From positions 5,650,001-5,714,000 of the forward strand of contig CANUEZ040000151.1 in NCBI GenBank assembly GCA_948099385.1: a stretch of 64,000 nt of DNA, written 5' to 3'. This DNA comes from Fasciola hepatica (Eukaryota; Platyhelminthes; Trematoda; Plagiorchiida; Fasciolidae). Shown piece by piece: positions 10,845 through 22,519 of the stretch (position 1 is the stretch's first letter; every line of letters begins with the position of its first letter). The position numbers were made by a program, and so were the translations under genes. The notes under the pieces are model-generated. The model had not been told where the DNA came from. It did no database searches and saw only the letters and a list, made by a program, of their open reading frames with translations.

Positions 10845-13613
10845 GTGCTCAAGTGTTTTTACAGCAATTGCCTGAGTGTGTTGAATAAGATCCCGGAGCT
10901 TCGGCAGCTTGCAGTAGATAAGGAGCCTCAGATCATAGCCCTCACAGAAACCTGGCTCACCCCTGACATATTTGATGCCGAAATATCCATTCCGGGATAC
11001 TTCACAGTAAGGCAGGACTCCAGTAGAGGTCGTGCCGGCGGGGTCATCATATACTACGATAATTCGATCCCTCCTCCCACCTTACTGACAACACCAACCT
11101 TTTCATGTATTGATTGTCTGTGGGCCGTGTTTAACCTCTCTAGGACAGATATCCTATTGCTTGGTGTTGTCTACCGTCCTCCCGCATGCAATTCAACTGA
11201 CAGCATAGGTCTCATAGACTTATTAGGCTCCCTGAAAAGCTATACAGACTTCACCCATCTGTTAGTCACTGGTGACTTCAACTCTCCCAGTACAAACTGG
11301 CAAAGAGCTGATGCCCCGGATATCACTTTCGGTAAACCCCTCCTTGATCTCGTACTGAAAAACTCATGGGTGCAGAACGTAAGAGATCCGACTAGATATC
11401 GCACAGGCCACGCCCCGTCCCTACTAGACCTGGTCATCACCAATGATCGGTTCCCAATAGATGTGGTGCATTACTTGCCGCCCCTCGGCAAAAGTGATCA
11501 CATTCTCATTGGATTCGATTATATCGTGAAATGGCCTCCTCCTACCTCAGAAACTAAAATTTTGACATCCTTCAAAAGGACCAATTTTGACCAAGTGTGT
11601 GCATTTTTTCGCTCCCAGCTAAATTCAACTAACCCAGGTAACTCTGCGGATGAAATGGCCGAGAATCTCAGAGAGTTAATCTCCTTAGCTGATAGGCTAT
11701 TTGTCCCCAGAATTCGTCGTCCACAGACCGCTAAGCGGCCCCTCCCTCGCCCCATTGGACGCATTCTAGACGAACGTGCACGCCTCTTTGCTAGATATAA
11801 AGCCACAGGCCTTGCCCGTGATGCAGAAGACTTCAGGATCATAAGGAACATATGCAAAGACAAGATTAGGTCCTATCAGAATGCAGTCCAGCGATCTGTA
11901 CTTGATCGAGCACGGACCAATAAGGCATTTTTCTTTCAGTACATGCGCCGTCTAAGGGGCACAGCTCCGACGCCATTAGCTCTCAAAGATAGTGCCGGAT
12001 CTCCAATCACTTCCCCTAGCCAAGTAGCCGAGGCATTCAGCTCCTACTTCCGTACAATTTCTAGCTCCTTTCCCATATCATCCCACCCTACTATGCACCC
12101 GTTATCTCTGACCACTACCCTTAACCGCGTAACTATTCCCATTGGTGCAGTCGCTCAAGGTTTCCGATGGCTCAACCAATATTGCTCTATGGGTCCTGAC
12201 CTAACCCACCCCCGTATTCTCAAGGAAGCCGCGGATACATTAGCTGCTCCTTATGCCTCGCTTTTTCAGCGATGTGTTGACGATGGAGTTTTCCCCCGTA
12301 ACTGGAAAAAAGCAGTGATCGCACCCATCTATAAGAAGGGTAGTAGACACCTTGCTTCTAGTTACAGACCCATAAACCTCACTAGCATCCGTAGCAAAAT
12401 TTTTGAGGGAATTCTTCAGAGTGAGATTCTTTCCCATCTTCATAGAAATAAGATCCTCTCCCCGTCCCAACATGGGTTTCTTCCTGGCAGGTCATGCATC
12501 ACCAATATGCTTACTGTCATGGATAGTCTAACGAAAGCCTATGATGATGGCCAGCTCTCACACGCTGTATTCATCGATTTTGCTAAGGCCTTCGATAAGG
12601 TCCCACATGCCCCTCTTCTTTATAAGCTGCAGACGTACGGGATCACAGGCTCCATGTTGGCCATCCTACGTAGCTTCCTTACCGACCGCACCTTTGTGGT
12701 TAAAGTCGGGAATGTTTTTTCTCAACCCTCCCCAGTAACAACTGGGGTCCCCCAAGGGTCGGTCTTAGGTCCTCTTCTTTTCCTGATCTATATAAACGAT
12801 CTACCGACAGCCCTTCCTGCGAACATTGCCATGTACGCAGATGATGTAACCCTCTGGAGTTCAAGCGTTGAAGACCTGCAAATTGCAGTTTATGAAACAA
12901 AACGCTGGTCCGAGGATTGGAACCTGCCAGTTAATGATGACAAATGCGTGAGCATGTCTTTCGGCAGAGAGACTGGTCACATGTTTTCCATTAATGGAGC
13001 AGCCACTCTGCCAAGGGTTGACCGACACAAGGTGCTCGGTTTCTGGTTAGATTGAAACTTATCCTTCTCTCATCATCACGAACTTGCGAGCAAGTCTGCC
13101 TTTCGAGTTCTAAACATGATTCGAAGGTCCTTCCCGCGCATATTTAAGGATGATTTCCCCATAATTTTCGGCACTTATATCCGACCTCTGCTGGAGTACG
13201 GTAGTCAGATAGTGCACTCTGGTCTTGTCCGAGACCGTGAGATCCTAGAAAGGGTTCAGCGGGCCTCCACCAAGGCAGTACGTGGTCTATCCCATCTACC
13301 TTATCCCGTCCGCCTCTCACTCCTCAACCTCTATCCCCTTGACGTAAGACGCGTAAGAGGTGATCCGTTTTTGATGTTTCACCTTTTTGAAACAGGTCAA
13401 AGCGATTACTTCTTCTCCGTCTGTCCAGCCTCCTCTCTCCGTGGTCACAGCAGAACAGTTTTCAAACCGAGGCCACGCACTTCACTAAGGATTAACTTTT
13501 TTAGCTATAGGGTTATTACCATGTGGAATGCACTTCCGGAAGATATTGTTCTCTCGCAGAACAAAACTATCTTCAAGAAAAAGCTAGACCTCTACCTGGG
13601 TCTCTCCCAATAA
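10845..13613 (+). pseudogene. CR1-A ORF2, endonuclease-reverse transcriptase with one in-frame TGA
   Basis: A protein of about 922 codons that performs target-primed reverse transcription. Endonuclease residues are all present: asparagine in FYSNCLS (residue 8), glutamate in LTETWL (35), YRPP, GDFNSP (aspartate 144) and SDH (histidine 219). In the reverse transcriptase I see YRPINLTS, QHGFLPGRSC, FIDFAKAFDKV (aspartate 578), TGVPQGSVLGPLLF and the YADD box (residues 664-667). A CR1-type C-terminal domain follows (LLEYGSQIVHSG, then VITMWNALPEDIV). The frame is broken only by TGA at 13053-13055, in FWLD-stop-NLSF; a CGA arginine codon is one change away. No ATG opens this frame: GTG at 10845 is the first listed start, and upstream codons are open to TAG at 10728. 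Expression by reinitiation or frameshifting is possible but unproven. Confidence 0.88.
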
Positions 13614-13884
13614 TTCCCTTTGTCAAAAAACAAACAAACAAAATAGTCGTCTTTTATCGCATATATGTTCATGAATGTCGCACCCCCACTCAGCTTAAGG
13701 CACTGTCCACAGTGTGACACTGAATGAGGTTATATGTATCTTGTTTTCGCTGCCACCCCCGCTCCGCTTCTTTTTACTCTCGTTTCAGCTCGGTGAATCC
13801 GACAGAAGATCAAAGATTTCCTAAAGAACCGGGACAATTGGGCTCAAAGCCTGGAACCCGTGTAGTACTTCAAGACTTCAAGAC

Positions 13885-16330
13885 AACATCCTGAGGTTAA
13901 AGGATGAGGTCGCTCCAATTTAGAGATTCTGCAAGGTGGGGGTACCGCCGTGATGGCACAGTTGGGCACGAAAAACAAACCGCAGAGAGCAAGCGGCGTG
14001 GAGAAGGTATAGTGTGAGAGAAGGGCGTCACAGCCTCCTTCAGTATTCGGCTGCTAGAAAACGAGCCACCCGAGTTCAGAATGAGTGTAAGAAGGACTAT
14101 GGAGAGACACGCATTAGGAATGCAAAAACGAACCCAAAGCCATATAGATACGTGCAGTCGAATTTCGGCCTGTGAGGTAGGGGATCCACGGATGAACAGG
14201 GATGCGCCGCGACCACAAGCCATGAAAACGCTGATTACCTAGATAGATTCTCCCAAAAGATGTACAAAGTAGATCAGGGATTAACATGTCCAAAGGTTTT
14301 TTCTCTGGCAATGGCTGCGACGGAAGACTACCCGATAAAGGAAGATGAGGTCATATGCAGTATCAAGCAGCTAGTAAAATCCGAAGCAGCGGGCCCGGAC
14401 GGTATCCACCCGACGATCATGAAGCCGCTAGCGCCAGCAGTGGTAGGACCACTGAGTAAAGGTAGCATCCAGTGCAGGGCAGTGAGTATTACGGTATCTG
14501 TGGGAACTGTTATATATCAACAAGACTACACTCACCTTGTGGCAGCCATTTGAGGCCTGCGGTTGTGAACGCAGCAGTATTTCACACGATAATAAGGAAA
14601 CGATTTCGGAAAAGCACCGGGATGCGTGCGCAGCCACTTTGAACCACTTTCACTATCATAAATATAAAAAGATGTTAAACTTTCTCTCTGAAAAACACGA
14701 AAATCATTATCAAAATCTGAAAAAGTAGTATACACATCACGTACCAAACTAGCAAACGTCCCAGAATCATTGACCGCGGCCGGGCCCGCAGCGCCGGACG
14801 CCATTACGGCAAACTGCGGCGATAACCTTGATCACATCGCTTATATACTCTAATACCACACACTCAAACAAATATCGAACTACAATATCTCACGTAAATC
14901 TCATTTTCTACGGGCGACAAGTCATCTGGTCAAACCGTTACACACATAACAATCCCAATACTTCAGTCGGGCTACATTTAAGCTCGTACGTTTAGACACT
15001 ATCTAGTAAGGTGGGATTGAACTACTGGGTGTTTTGGTAAAGGAAGATTGGTCTAGGTTTATGGTTTTACCCCTTTTTCAATGGCCGTTCCTTTTTTAAT
15101 GCTGGGGAGGTAGGGTTTACAAATTTCTATATTGCTTTGGATTGTAGTCTAGGAAACTGGGGGAAGCATGTAAAATATTTATAGACAGCTCTAATTTATG
15201 CTTTTAGAATGAGCAAAATATTCTACTCATAGTCCTTAGGTAAAGATAACTCCAATTTTGCTCAGTCGCTTAAAACACCGGTACAGTATCGGCGATATTT
15301 TCGACTTTAACCATTAAATTACCACCAAATCAGTCCCATCAATTGGATGCGCAATGGAAACATCCTTTGTCAACAAGTCGCACACTGGACCAACTGAACA
15401 TCCTGAACCCAGACCATCGACGACTCCCTTTCCGAACACGCCACGACGCTCAAAAAAGCCATTTGTTGTCAAGGGCAACAGAGAGCCTAACTGTCGCTCA
15501 TGATCAAGGGCTGTTCACCGTAGAGGCAGCCAGTAGGGTTAAAGACCTGGGAATCATCATGAAAAGTGACTTTAAATGGTCAGAGCAGTGCAACGCTGCT
15601 GCGCATAAGGCTCGTGGGGAGCTCTTTAGACTGCGATCAGCTTTGTCTTGCCGGAAGCCGGAGGTATTCGTACCTATTTACATGGCTATAGTACGACCTC
15701 ACTTAGAAGGTAGCGTGCAGGCTTGGTCACCCTTCTACATAAAGAAAGCCACCTGCCTAGAGAAAGTCCAACGTCCCGCCACGCTAATGTTTGAAGAACA
15801 GAGGGGCAAGACGTATGAGCAGAGACTCTGTGACCTGAATCTCTTCTCGTTGGAAAGGAGGAGACGTCGAGGGGGTCTCATAGAAACGTTCAATGTAATG
15901 AAGGGCTTTTCTGGCCCTAGACCAGATAGTCTATTCCAAGTGGCCGTAGACTCCAGAACAAGGGGACACGGAAAGAAGTTGATAAAAGCCCGATCTAGGT
16001 TGATGGCTAGATCGCACTTCTTCAGCAACAGGGTTGTGAACAGTTGGAACGGTCCGCCTGGTGAAATGGTAGATCTGCAGACAGTCCAATCCTTCAAACG
16101 TGCCCTTGATCGCTAGTGGTACGAGATCTTTCCTTGTAGTGAGCCTTGAGTATATCAACTAGATGGATGACGGGTAGCACTGTGGTCCTTCTGGAGTATG
16201 TTTTAGCGGACTTTTTCCCTCATTATATACTGTCTCATTGAATGCTCACGATGCATAATGTCTCTCGCAGTTAATGTGCGATGAGGTTTTCCGTTTCCCT
16301 CTCATTTTTAGCGGGGATTCGACGAAATAC
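13885..16330 (+). pseudogene. CR1-B ORF2, distal half with an internal replacement (spacer 1)
   Basis: Continues the CR1-B ORF2 left at 9261: ILRLKDEVAPI, a tryptophan-histidine motif broken by stops, KTNPKPYRYVQSNFGL (frameshifted), and the start of the reverse transcriptase with AAGPDGIHPTIMKPL (about 14389-14434). At about 14470 the similarity stops. The catalytic palm is missing, replaced by about 870 bp of unrelated AT-rich DNA. Coding similarity resumes at about 15440 with KSHLLSRATESLTVAHDQG, and the C-terminal domain runs to the stop at 16116 (VQAWSPFY, RGKTYEQRLCDLNLFSLERR, FFSNRVVNSWNGPP). Without the FxDxxxAFD and YADD boxes it cannot encode a working enzyme. A 3' untranslated region follows to roughly 16330. 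Confidence 0.8.
14470..15340. other. Unidentified 870-bp segment replacing the CR1-B RT palm
   Basis: An AT-rich insert or replacement with a GC-rich island (accgcggccgggcccgcag, about 14771-14789). There are no long open frames, no terminal inverted repeats I can find, and no match to other parts of the window except its duplicate at 19259-20129. Its origin is unknown. Confidence 0.5.
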
Positions 16331-16334
16331 ACTC

Positions 16335-16447
16335 GGCAGTGGTGGGTGCATAACTGGTGTGCATACCATCGAAGGAATTCTGGACGCTCGATTGGCCGTG
16401 GCCATTATCTGTCCTGTGCAGACTGAACTGAACTGAACTGAACTGAC
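16335..16447 (+). repeat. Shared 110-bp repeat with (TGAAC)n tract, copy 2
   Basis: Diverged relative of 9355-9466: cagtggtgggt... then ctggacgctcgattggc, then tcctgtgca followed by actga pentamers. It is duplicated at 21124-21236 as part of the 4,789-bp unit. Confidence 0.5.
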
Positions 16448-16623
16448 CGACCGCTCGGCACGCCGTGCACCACGTGACAGCCGACTGACGGAACTGCGGC
16501 TCACAAACTTTGATATATGACCAATGGGCCAATCAAAACAGAGGAAAGAAGTAAAACCAGTCAGCATTCTACAATGAAAGAGATTTATCAATTCCTATGG
16601 AAATGGCATTATACCGTGACATT
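16448..16623. other. DNA flanking the truncated CR1-A copy
   Basis: The segment between the (TGAAC)n tract and the junction with CR1-A sequence at 16624 (accgtgacatt then aggatcat). It is the original left flank of the 5'-truncated CR1-A copy. No coding similarity. Confidence 0.5.
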
Positions 16624-18402
16624 AGGATCATAAGGAACATATGCAAAGACAAGATTAGGTCCTATCAGAATGCAGTCCAGCGATCTGTACTTGATCGAGC
16701 ACGGACCAATAAGGCATTTTTCTTTCAGTACATGCGCCGTCTAAGGGGCACAGCTCCGACGCCATTAGCTCTCAAAGATAGTGCCGGATCTCCAATCACT
16801 TCCCCTAGCCAAGTAGCCGAGGCATTCAGCTCCTACTTCCGTACAATTTCTAGCTCCTTTCCCATATCATCCCACCCTACTATGCACCCGTTATCTCTGA
16901 CCACTACCCTTAACCGCGTAACTATTCCCATTGGTGCAGTCGCTCAAGGTTTCCGATGGCTCAACCAATATTGCTCTATGGGTCCTGACCTAACCCACCC
17001 CCGTATTCTCAAGGAAGCCGCGGATACATTAGCTGCTCCTTATGCCTCGCTTTTTCAGCGATGTGTTGACGATGGAGTTTTCCCCCGTAACTGGAAAAAA
17101 GCAGTGATCGCACCCATCTATAAGAAGGGTAGTAGACACCTTGCTTCTAGTTACAGACCCATAAACCTCACTAGCATCCGTAGCAAAATTTTTGAGGGAA
17201 TTCTTCAGAGTGAGATTCTTTCCCATCTTCATAGAAATAAGATCCTCTCCCCGTCCCAACATGGGTTTCTTCCTGGCAGGTCATGCATCACCAATATGCT
17301 TACTGTCATGGATAGTCTAACGAAAGCCTATGATGATGGCCAGCTCTCACACGCTGTATTCATCGATTTTGCTAAGGCCTTCGATAAGGTCCCACATGCC
17401 CCTCTTCTTTATAAGCTGCAGACGTACGGGATCACAGGCTCCATGTTGGCCATCCTACGTAGCTTCCTTACCGACCGCACCTTTGTGGTTAAAGTCGGGA
17501 ATGTTTTTTCTCAACCCTCCCCAGTAACAACTGGGGTCCCCCAAGGGTCGGTCTTAGGTCCTCTTCTTTTCCTGATCTATATAAACGATCTACCGACAGC
17601 CCTTCCTGCGAACATTGCCATGTACGCAGATGATGTAACCCTCTGGAGTTCAAGCGTTGAAGACCTGCAAATTGCAGTTTATGAAACAAAACGCTGGTCC
17701 GAGGATTGGAACCTGCCAGTTAATGATGACAAATGCGTGAGCATGTCTTTCGGCAGAGAGACTGGTCACATGTTTTCCATTAATGGAGCAGCCACTCTGC
17801 CAAGGGTTGACCGACACAAGGTGCTCGGTTTCTGGTTAGATTGAAACTTATCCTTCTCTCATCATCACGAACTTGCGAGCAAGTCTGCCTTTCGAGTTCT
17901 AAACATGATTCGAAGGTCCTTCCCGCGCATATTTAAGGATGATTTCCCCATAATTTTCGGCACTTATATCCGACCTCTGCTGGAGTACGGTAGTCAGATA
18001 GTGCACTCTGGTCTTGTCCGAGACCGTGAGATCCTAGAAAGGGTTCAGCGGGCCTCCACCAAGGCAGTACGTGGTCTATCCCATCTACCTTATCCCGTCC
18101 GCCTCTCACTCCTCAACCTCTATCCCCTTGACGTAAGACGCGTAAGAGGTGATCTGTTTTTGATGTTTCACCTTTTTGAAACAGGTCAAAGCGATTACTT
18201 CTTCTCCGTCTGTCCAGCCTCCTCTCTCCGTGGTCACAGCAGAACAGTTTTCAAACCGAGGCCACGCACTTCACTAAGGATTAACTTTTTTAGCTATAGG
18301 GTTATTACCATGTGGAATGCACTTCCGGAAGATATTGTTCTCTCGCAGAACAAAACTATCTTCAAGAAAAAGCTAGACCTCTACCTGGGTCTCTCCCAAT
18401 AA
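16624..18402 (+). pseudogene. CR1-A ORF2, 5'-truncated (tandem copy 2)
   Basis: Encodes the ORF2 part from RIIRNICKDKI to the C-terminus, with no endonuclease. An ATG at 16597 in flanking DNA happens to open the frame. The reverse transcriptase boxes (FIDFAKAFDKV, YADD) are intact, and the TGA at 17842-17844 separates RT from the C-terminal domain as in the full copy. At the DNA level it is practically identical to copy 1. Confidence 0.9.
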
Positions 18403-18673
18403 TTCCCTTTGTCAAAAAACAAACAAACAAAATAGTCGTCTTTTATCGCATATATGTTCATGAATGTCGCACCCCCACTCAGCTTAAGGCACTGTCCACA
18501 GTGTGACACTGAATGAGGTTATATGTATCTTGTTTTCGCTGCCACCCCCGCTCCGCTTCTTTTTACTCTCGTTTCAGCTCGGTGAATCCGACAGAAGATC
18601 AAAGATTTCCTAAAGAACCGGGACAATTGGGCTCAAAGCCTGGAACCCGTGTAGTACTTCAAGACTTCAAGAC

Positions 18674-21119
18674 AACATCCTGAGGTTAAAGGATGAGGTC
18701 GCTCCAATTTAGAGATTCTGCAAGGTGGGGGTACCGCCGTGATGGCACAGTTGGGCACGAAAAACAAACCGCAGAGAGCAAGCGGCGTGGAGAAGGTATA
18801 GTGTGAGAGAAGGGCGTCACAGCCTCCTTCAGTATTCGGCTGCTAGAAAACGAGCCACCCGAGTTCAGAATGAGTGTAAGAAGGACTATGGAGAGACACG
18901 CATTAGGAATGCAAAAACGAACCCAAAGCCATATAGATACGTGCAGTCGAATTTCGGCCTGTGAGGTAGGGGATCCACGGATGAACAGGGATGCGCCGCG
19001 ACCACAAGCCATGAAAACGCTGATTACCTAGATAGATTCTCCCAAAAGATGTACAAAGTAGATCAGGGATTAACATGTCCAAAGGTTTTTTCTCTGGCAA
19101 TGGCTGCGACGGAAGACTACCCGATAAAGGAAGATGAGGTCATATGCAGTATCAAGCAGCTAGTAAAATCCGAAGCAGCGGGCCCGGACGGTATCCACCC
19201 GACGATCATGAAGCCGCTAGCGCCAGCAGTGGTAGGACCACTGAGTAAAGGTAGCATCCAGTGCAGGGCAGTGAGTATTACGGTATCTGTGGGAACTGTT
19301 ATATATCAACAAGACTACACTCACCTTGTGGCAGCCATTTGAGGCCTGCGGTTGTGAACGCAGCAGTATTTCACACGATAATAAGGAAACGATTTCGGAA
19401 AAGCACCGGGATGCGTGCGCAGCCACTTTGAACCACTTTCACTATCATAAATATAAAAAGATGTTAAACTTTCTCTCTGAAAAACACGAAAATCATTATC
19501 AAAATCTGAAAAAGTAGTATACACATCACGTACCAAACTAGCAAACGTCCCAGAATCATTGACCGCGGCCGGGCCCGCAGCGCCGGACGCCATTACGGCA
19601 AACTGCGGCGATAACCTTGATCACATCGCTTATATACTCTAATACCACACACTCAAACAAATATCGAACTACAATATCTCACGTAAATCTCATTTTCTAC
19701 GGGCGACAAGTCATCTGGTCAAACCGTTACACACATAACAATCCCAATACTTCAGTCGGGCTACATTTAAGCTCGTACGTTTAGACACTATCTAGTAAGG
19801 TGGGATTGAACTACTGGGTGTTTTGGTAAAGGAAGATTGGTCTAGGTTTATGGTTTTACCCCTTTTTCAATGGCCGTTCCTTTTTTAATGCTGGGGAGGT
19901 AGGGTTTACAAATTTCTATATTGCTTTGGATTGTAGTCTAGGAAACTGGGGGAAGCATGTAAAATATTTATAGACAGCTCTAATTTATGCTTTTAGAATG
20001 AGCAAAATATTCTACTCATAGTCCTTAGGTAAAGATAACTCCAATTTTGCTCAGTCGCTTAAAACACCGGTACAGTATCGGCGATATTTTCGACTTTAAC
20101 CATTAAATTACCACCAAATCAGTCCCATCAATTGGATGCGCAATGGAAACATCCTTTGTCAACAAGTCGCACACTGGACCAACTGAACATCCTGAACCCA
20201 GACCATCGACGACTCCCTTTCCGAACACGCCACGACGCTCAAAAAAGCCATTTGTTGTCAAGGGCAACAGAGAGCCTAACTGTCGCTCATGATCAAGGGC
20301 TGTTCACCGTAGAGGCAGCCAGTAGGGTTAAAGACCTGGGAATCATCATGAAAAGTGACTTTAAATGGTCAGAGCAGTGCAACGCTGCTGCGCATAAGGC
20401 TCGTGGGGAGCTCTTTAGACTGCGATCAGCTTTGTCTTGCCGGAAGCCGGAGGTATTCGTACCTATTTACATGGCTATAGTACGACCTCACTTAGAAGGT
20501 AGCGTGCAGGCTTGGTCACCCTTCTACATAAAGAAAGCCACCTGCCTAGAGAAAGTCCAACGTCCCGCCACGCTAATGTTTGAAGAACAGAGGGGCAAGA
20601 CGTATGAGCAGAGACTCTGTGACCTGAATCTCTTCTCGTTGGAAAGGAGGAGACGTCGAGGGGGTCTCATAGAAACGTTCAATGTAATGAAGGGCTTTTC
20701 TGGCCCTAGACCAGATAGTCTATTCCAAGTGGCCGTAGACTCCAGAACAAGGGGACACGGAAAGAAGTTGATAAAAGCCCGATCTAGGTTGATGGCTAGA
20801 TCGCACTTCTTCAGCAACAGGGTTGTGAACAGTTGGAACGGTCCGCCTGGTGAAATGGTAGATCTGCAGACAGTCCAATCCTTCAAACGTGCCCTTGATC
20901 GCTAGTGGTACGAGATCTTTCCTTGTAGTGAGCCTTGAGTATATCAACTAGATGGATGACGGGTAGCACTGTGGTCCTTCTGGAGTATGTTTTAGCGGAC
21001 TTTTTCCCTCATTATATACTGTCTCATTGAATGCTCACGATGCATAATGTCTCTCGCAGTTAATGTGCGATGAGGTTTTCCGTTTCCCTCTCATTTTTAG
21101 CGGGGATTCGACGAAATAC
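18674..21119 (+). pseudogene. CR1-B ORF2 distal half (spacer 2, duplicate of 13885-16330)
   Basis: The same fragment as in spacer 1, offset by 4,789 bp. The AAGPDGIHP start of the RT lies at about 19178-19204, the unidentified replacement at 19259-20129, and the C-terminal domain ends at 20905. No difference from spacer 1 was noticed on reading, which indicates a recent duplication or ongoing conversion. Confidence 0.8.
19259..20129. other. Unidentified 870-bp segment (duplicate)
   Basis: Duplicate of 14470-15340 within the 4,789-bp unit. Confidence 0.5.
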
Positions 21120-21123
21120 ACTC

Positions 21124-21236
21124 GGCAGTGGTGGGTGCATAACTGGTGTGCATACCATCGAAGGAATTCTGGACGCTCGATTGGCCGTGGCCATTATCTG
21201 TCCTGTGCAGACTGAACTGAACTGAACTGAACTGAC
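21124..21236 (+). repeat. Shared 110-bp repeat with (TGAAC)n tract (duplicate of 16335-16447)
   Basis: Carried along in tandem copy 2; same sequence as 16335-16447. Confidence 0.5.
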
Positions 21237-21412
21237 CGACCGCTCGGCACGCCGTGCACCACGTGACAGCCGACTGACGGAACTGCGGCTCACAAACTTT
21301 GATATATGACCAATGGGCCAATCAAAACAGAGGAAAGAAGTAAAACCAGTCAGCATTCTACAATGAAAGAGATTTATCAATTCCTATGGAAATGGCATTA
21401 TACCGTGACATT

Positions 21413-22519
21413 AGGATCATAAGGAACATATGCAAAGACAAGATTAGGTCCTATCAGAATGCAGTCCAGCGATCTGTACTTGATCGAGCACGGACCAATA
21501 AGGCATTTTTCTTTCAGTACATGCGCCGTCTAAGGGGCACAGCTCCGACGCCATTAGCTCTCAAAGATAGTGCCGGATCTCCAATCACTTCCCCTAGCCA
21601 AGTAGCCGAGGCATTCAGCTCCTACTTCCGTACAATTTCTAGCTCCTTTCCCATATCATCCCACCCTACTATGCACCCGTTATCTCTGACCACTACCCTT
21701 AACCGCGTAACTATTCCCATTGGTGCAGTCGCTCAAGGTTTCCGATGGCTCAACCAATATTGCTCTATGGGTCCTGACCTAACCCACCCCCGTATTCTCA
21801 AGGAAGCCGCGGATACATTAGCTGCTCCTTATGCCTCGCTTTTTCAGCGATGTGTTGACGATGGAGTTTTCCCCCGTAACTGGAAAAAAGCAGTGATCGC
21901 ACCCATCTATAAGAAGGGTAGTAGACACCTTGCTTCTAGTTACAGACCCATAAACCTCACTAGCATCCGTAGCAAAATTTTTGAGGGAATTCTTCAGAGT
22001 GAGATTCTTTCCCATCTTCATAGAAATAAGATCCTCTCCCCGTCCCAACATGGGTTTCTTCCTGGCAGGTCATGCATCACCAATATGCTTACTGTCATGG
22101 ATAGTCTAACGAAAGCCTATGATGATGGCCAGCTCTCACACGCTGTATTCATCGATTTTGCTAAGGCCTTCGATAAGGTCCCACATGCCCCTCTTCTTTA
22201 TAAGCTGCAGACGTACGGGATCACAGGCTCCATGTTGGCCATCCTACGTAGCTTCCTTACCGACCGCACCTTTGTGGTTAAAGTCGGGAATGTTTTTTCT
22301 CAACCCTCCCCAGTAACAACTGGGGTCCCCCAAGGGTCGGTCTTAGGTCCTCTTCTTTTCCTGATCTATATAAACGATCTACCGACAGCCCTTCCTGCGA
22401 ACATTGCCATGTACGCAGATGATGTAACCCTCTGGAGTTCAAGCGTTGAAGACCTGCAAATTGCAGTTTATGAAACAAAACGCTGGTCCGAGGATTGGAA
22501 CCTGCCAGTTAATGATGAC
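21413..22519 (+). pseudogene. CR1-A ORF2, 5'-truncated (tandem copy 3, part before RTE insertion)
   Basis: RIIRNICKDKI through the YADD box to PVNDD, where the RTE insertion breaks the frame. ORF2 continues at 26372. The sequence is otherwise that of copies 1 and 2. Confidence 0.9.

Larger units (their letters stand above)
9262..13884 (+). mobile_element. CR1-A, near full-length CR1-like non-LTR retrotransposon
   Basis: An element of about 4.6 kb. It has a 5' untranslated region (9262-9592), ORF1 (9593-10840), ORF2 with endonuclease and reverse transcriptase (10845-13613, one in-frame TGA), and a 3' untranslated region ending in an 8-bp microsatellite tail, (acttcaag)2 then ac, at 13867-13884. 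Such short tandem 3' tails instead of poly(A) are typical of CR1-clade elements. The proposed 5' boundary rests on the CR1-B reading frame being restored when 9262-13884 is removed, leaving an AAC duplication. The distal part from 11835 on is also the left part of the 4,789-bp tandem duplication. Confidence 0.8.
11835..16623 (+). repeat. 4,789-bp tandem duplication, copy 1
   Basis: Sequence from 11835 (aggatcataagg, inside CR1-A ORF2) to 16623 recurs at 16624-21412 and, partly, at 21413-27314, with almost no differences. An example is C at 13366 versus T in the later copies, giving Pro versus Leu. In copy 1 the left edge is continuous with full-length CR1-A. In copies 2 and 3 it is a junction with non-CR1-A DNA. 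Confidence 0.95.
16624..21412 (+). repeat. 4,789-bp tandem duplication, copy 2
   Basis: Complete second copy: the CR1-A distal part (16624-18673), then the CR1-B spacer (18674-21412). It carries every lesion of copy 1, including the TGA in ORF2 (17842-17844) and the RT-palm replacement in CR1-B. Confidence 0.95.

Noticed and set aside
13053..13055. Programmed TGA readthrough or selenocysteine in CR1-A ORF2
   Set aside because: The three copies derive from one duplication, no structural signal was seen, and a simple CGA to TGA change explains it.
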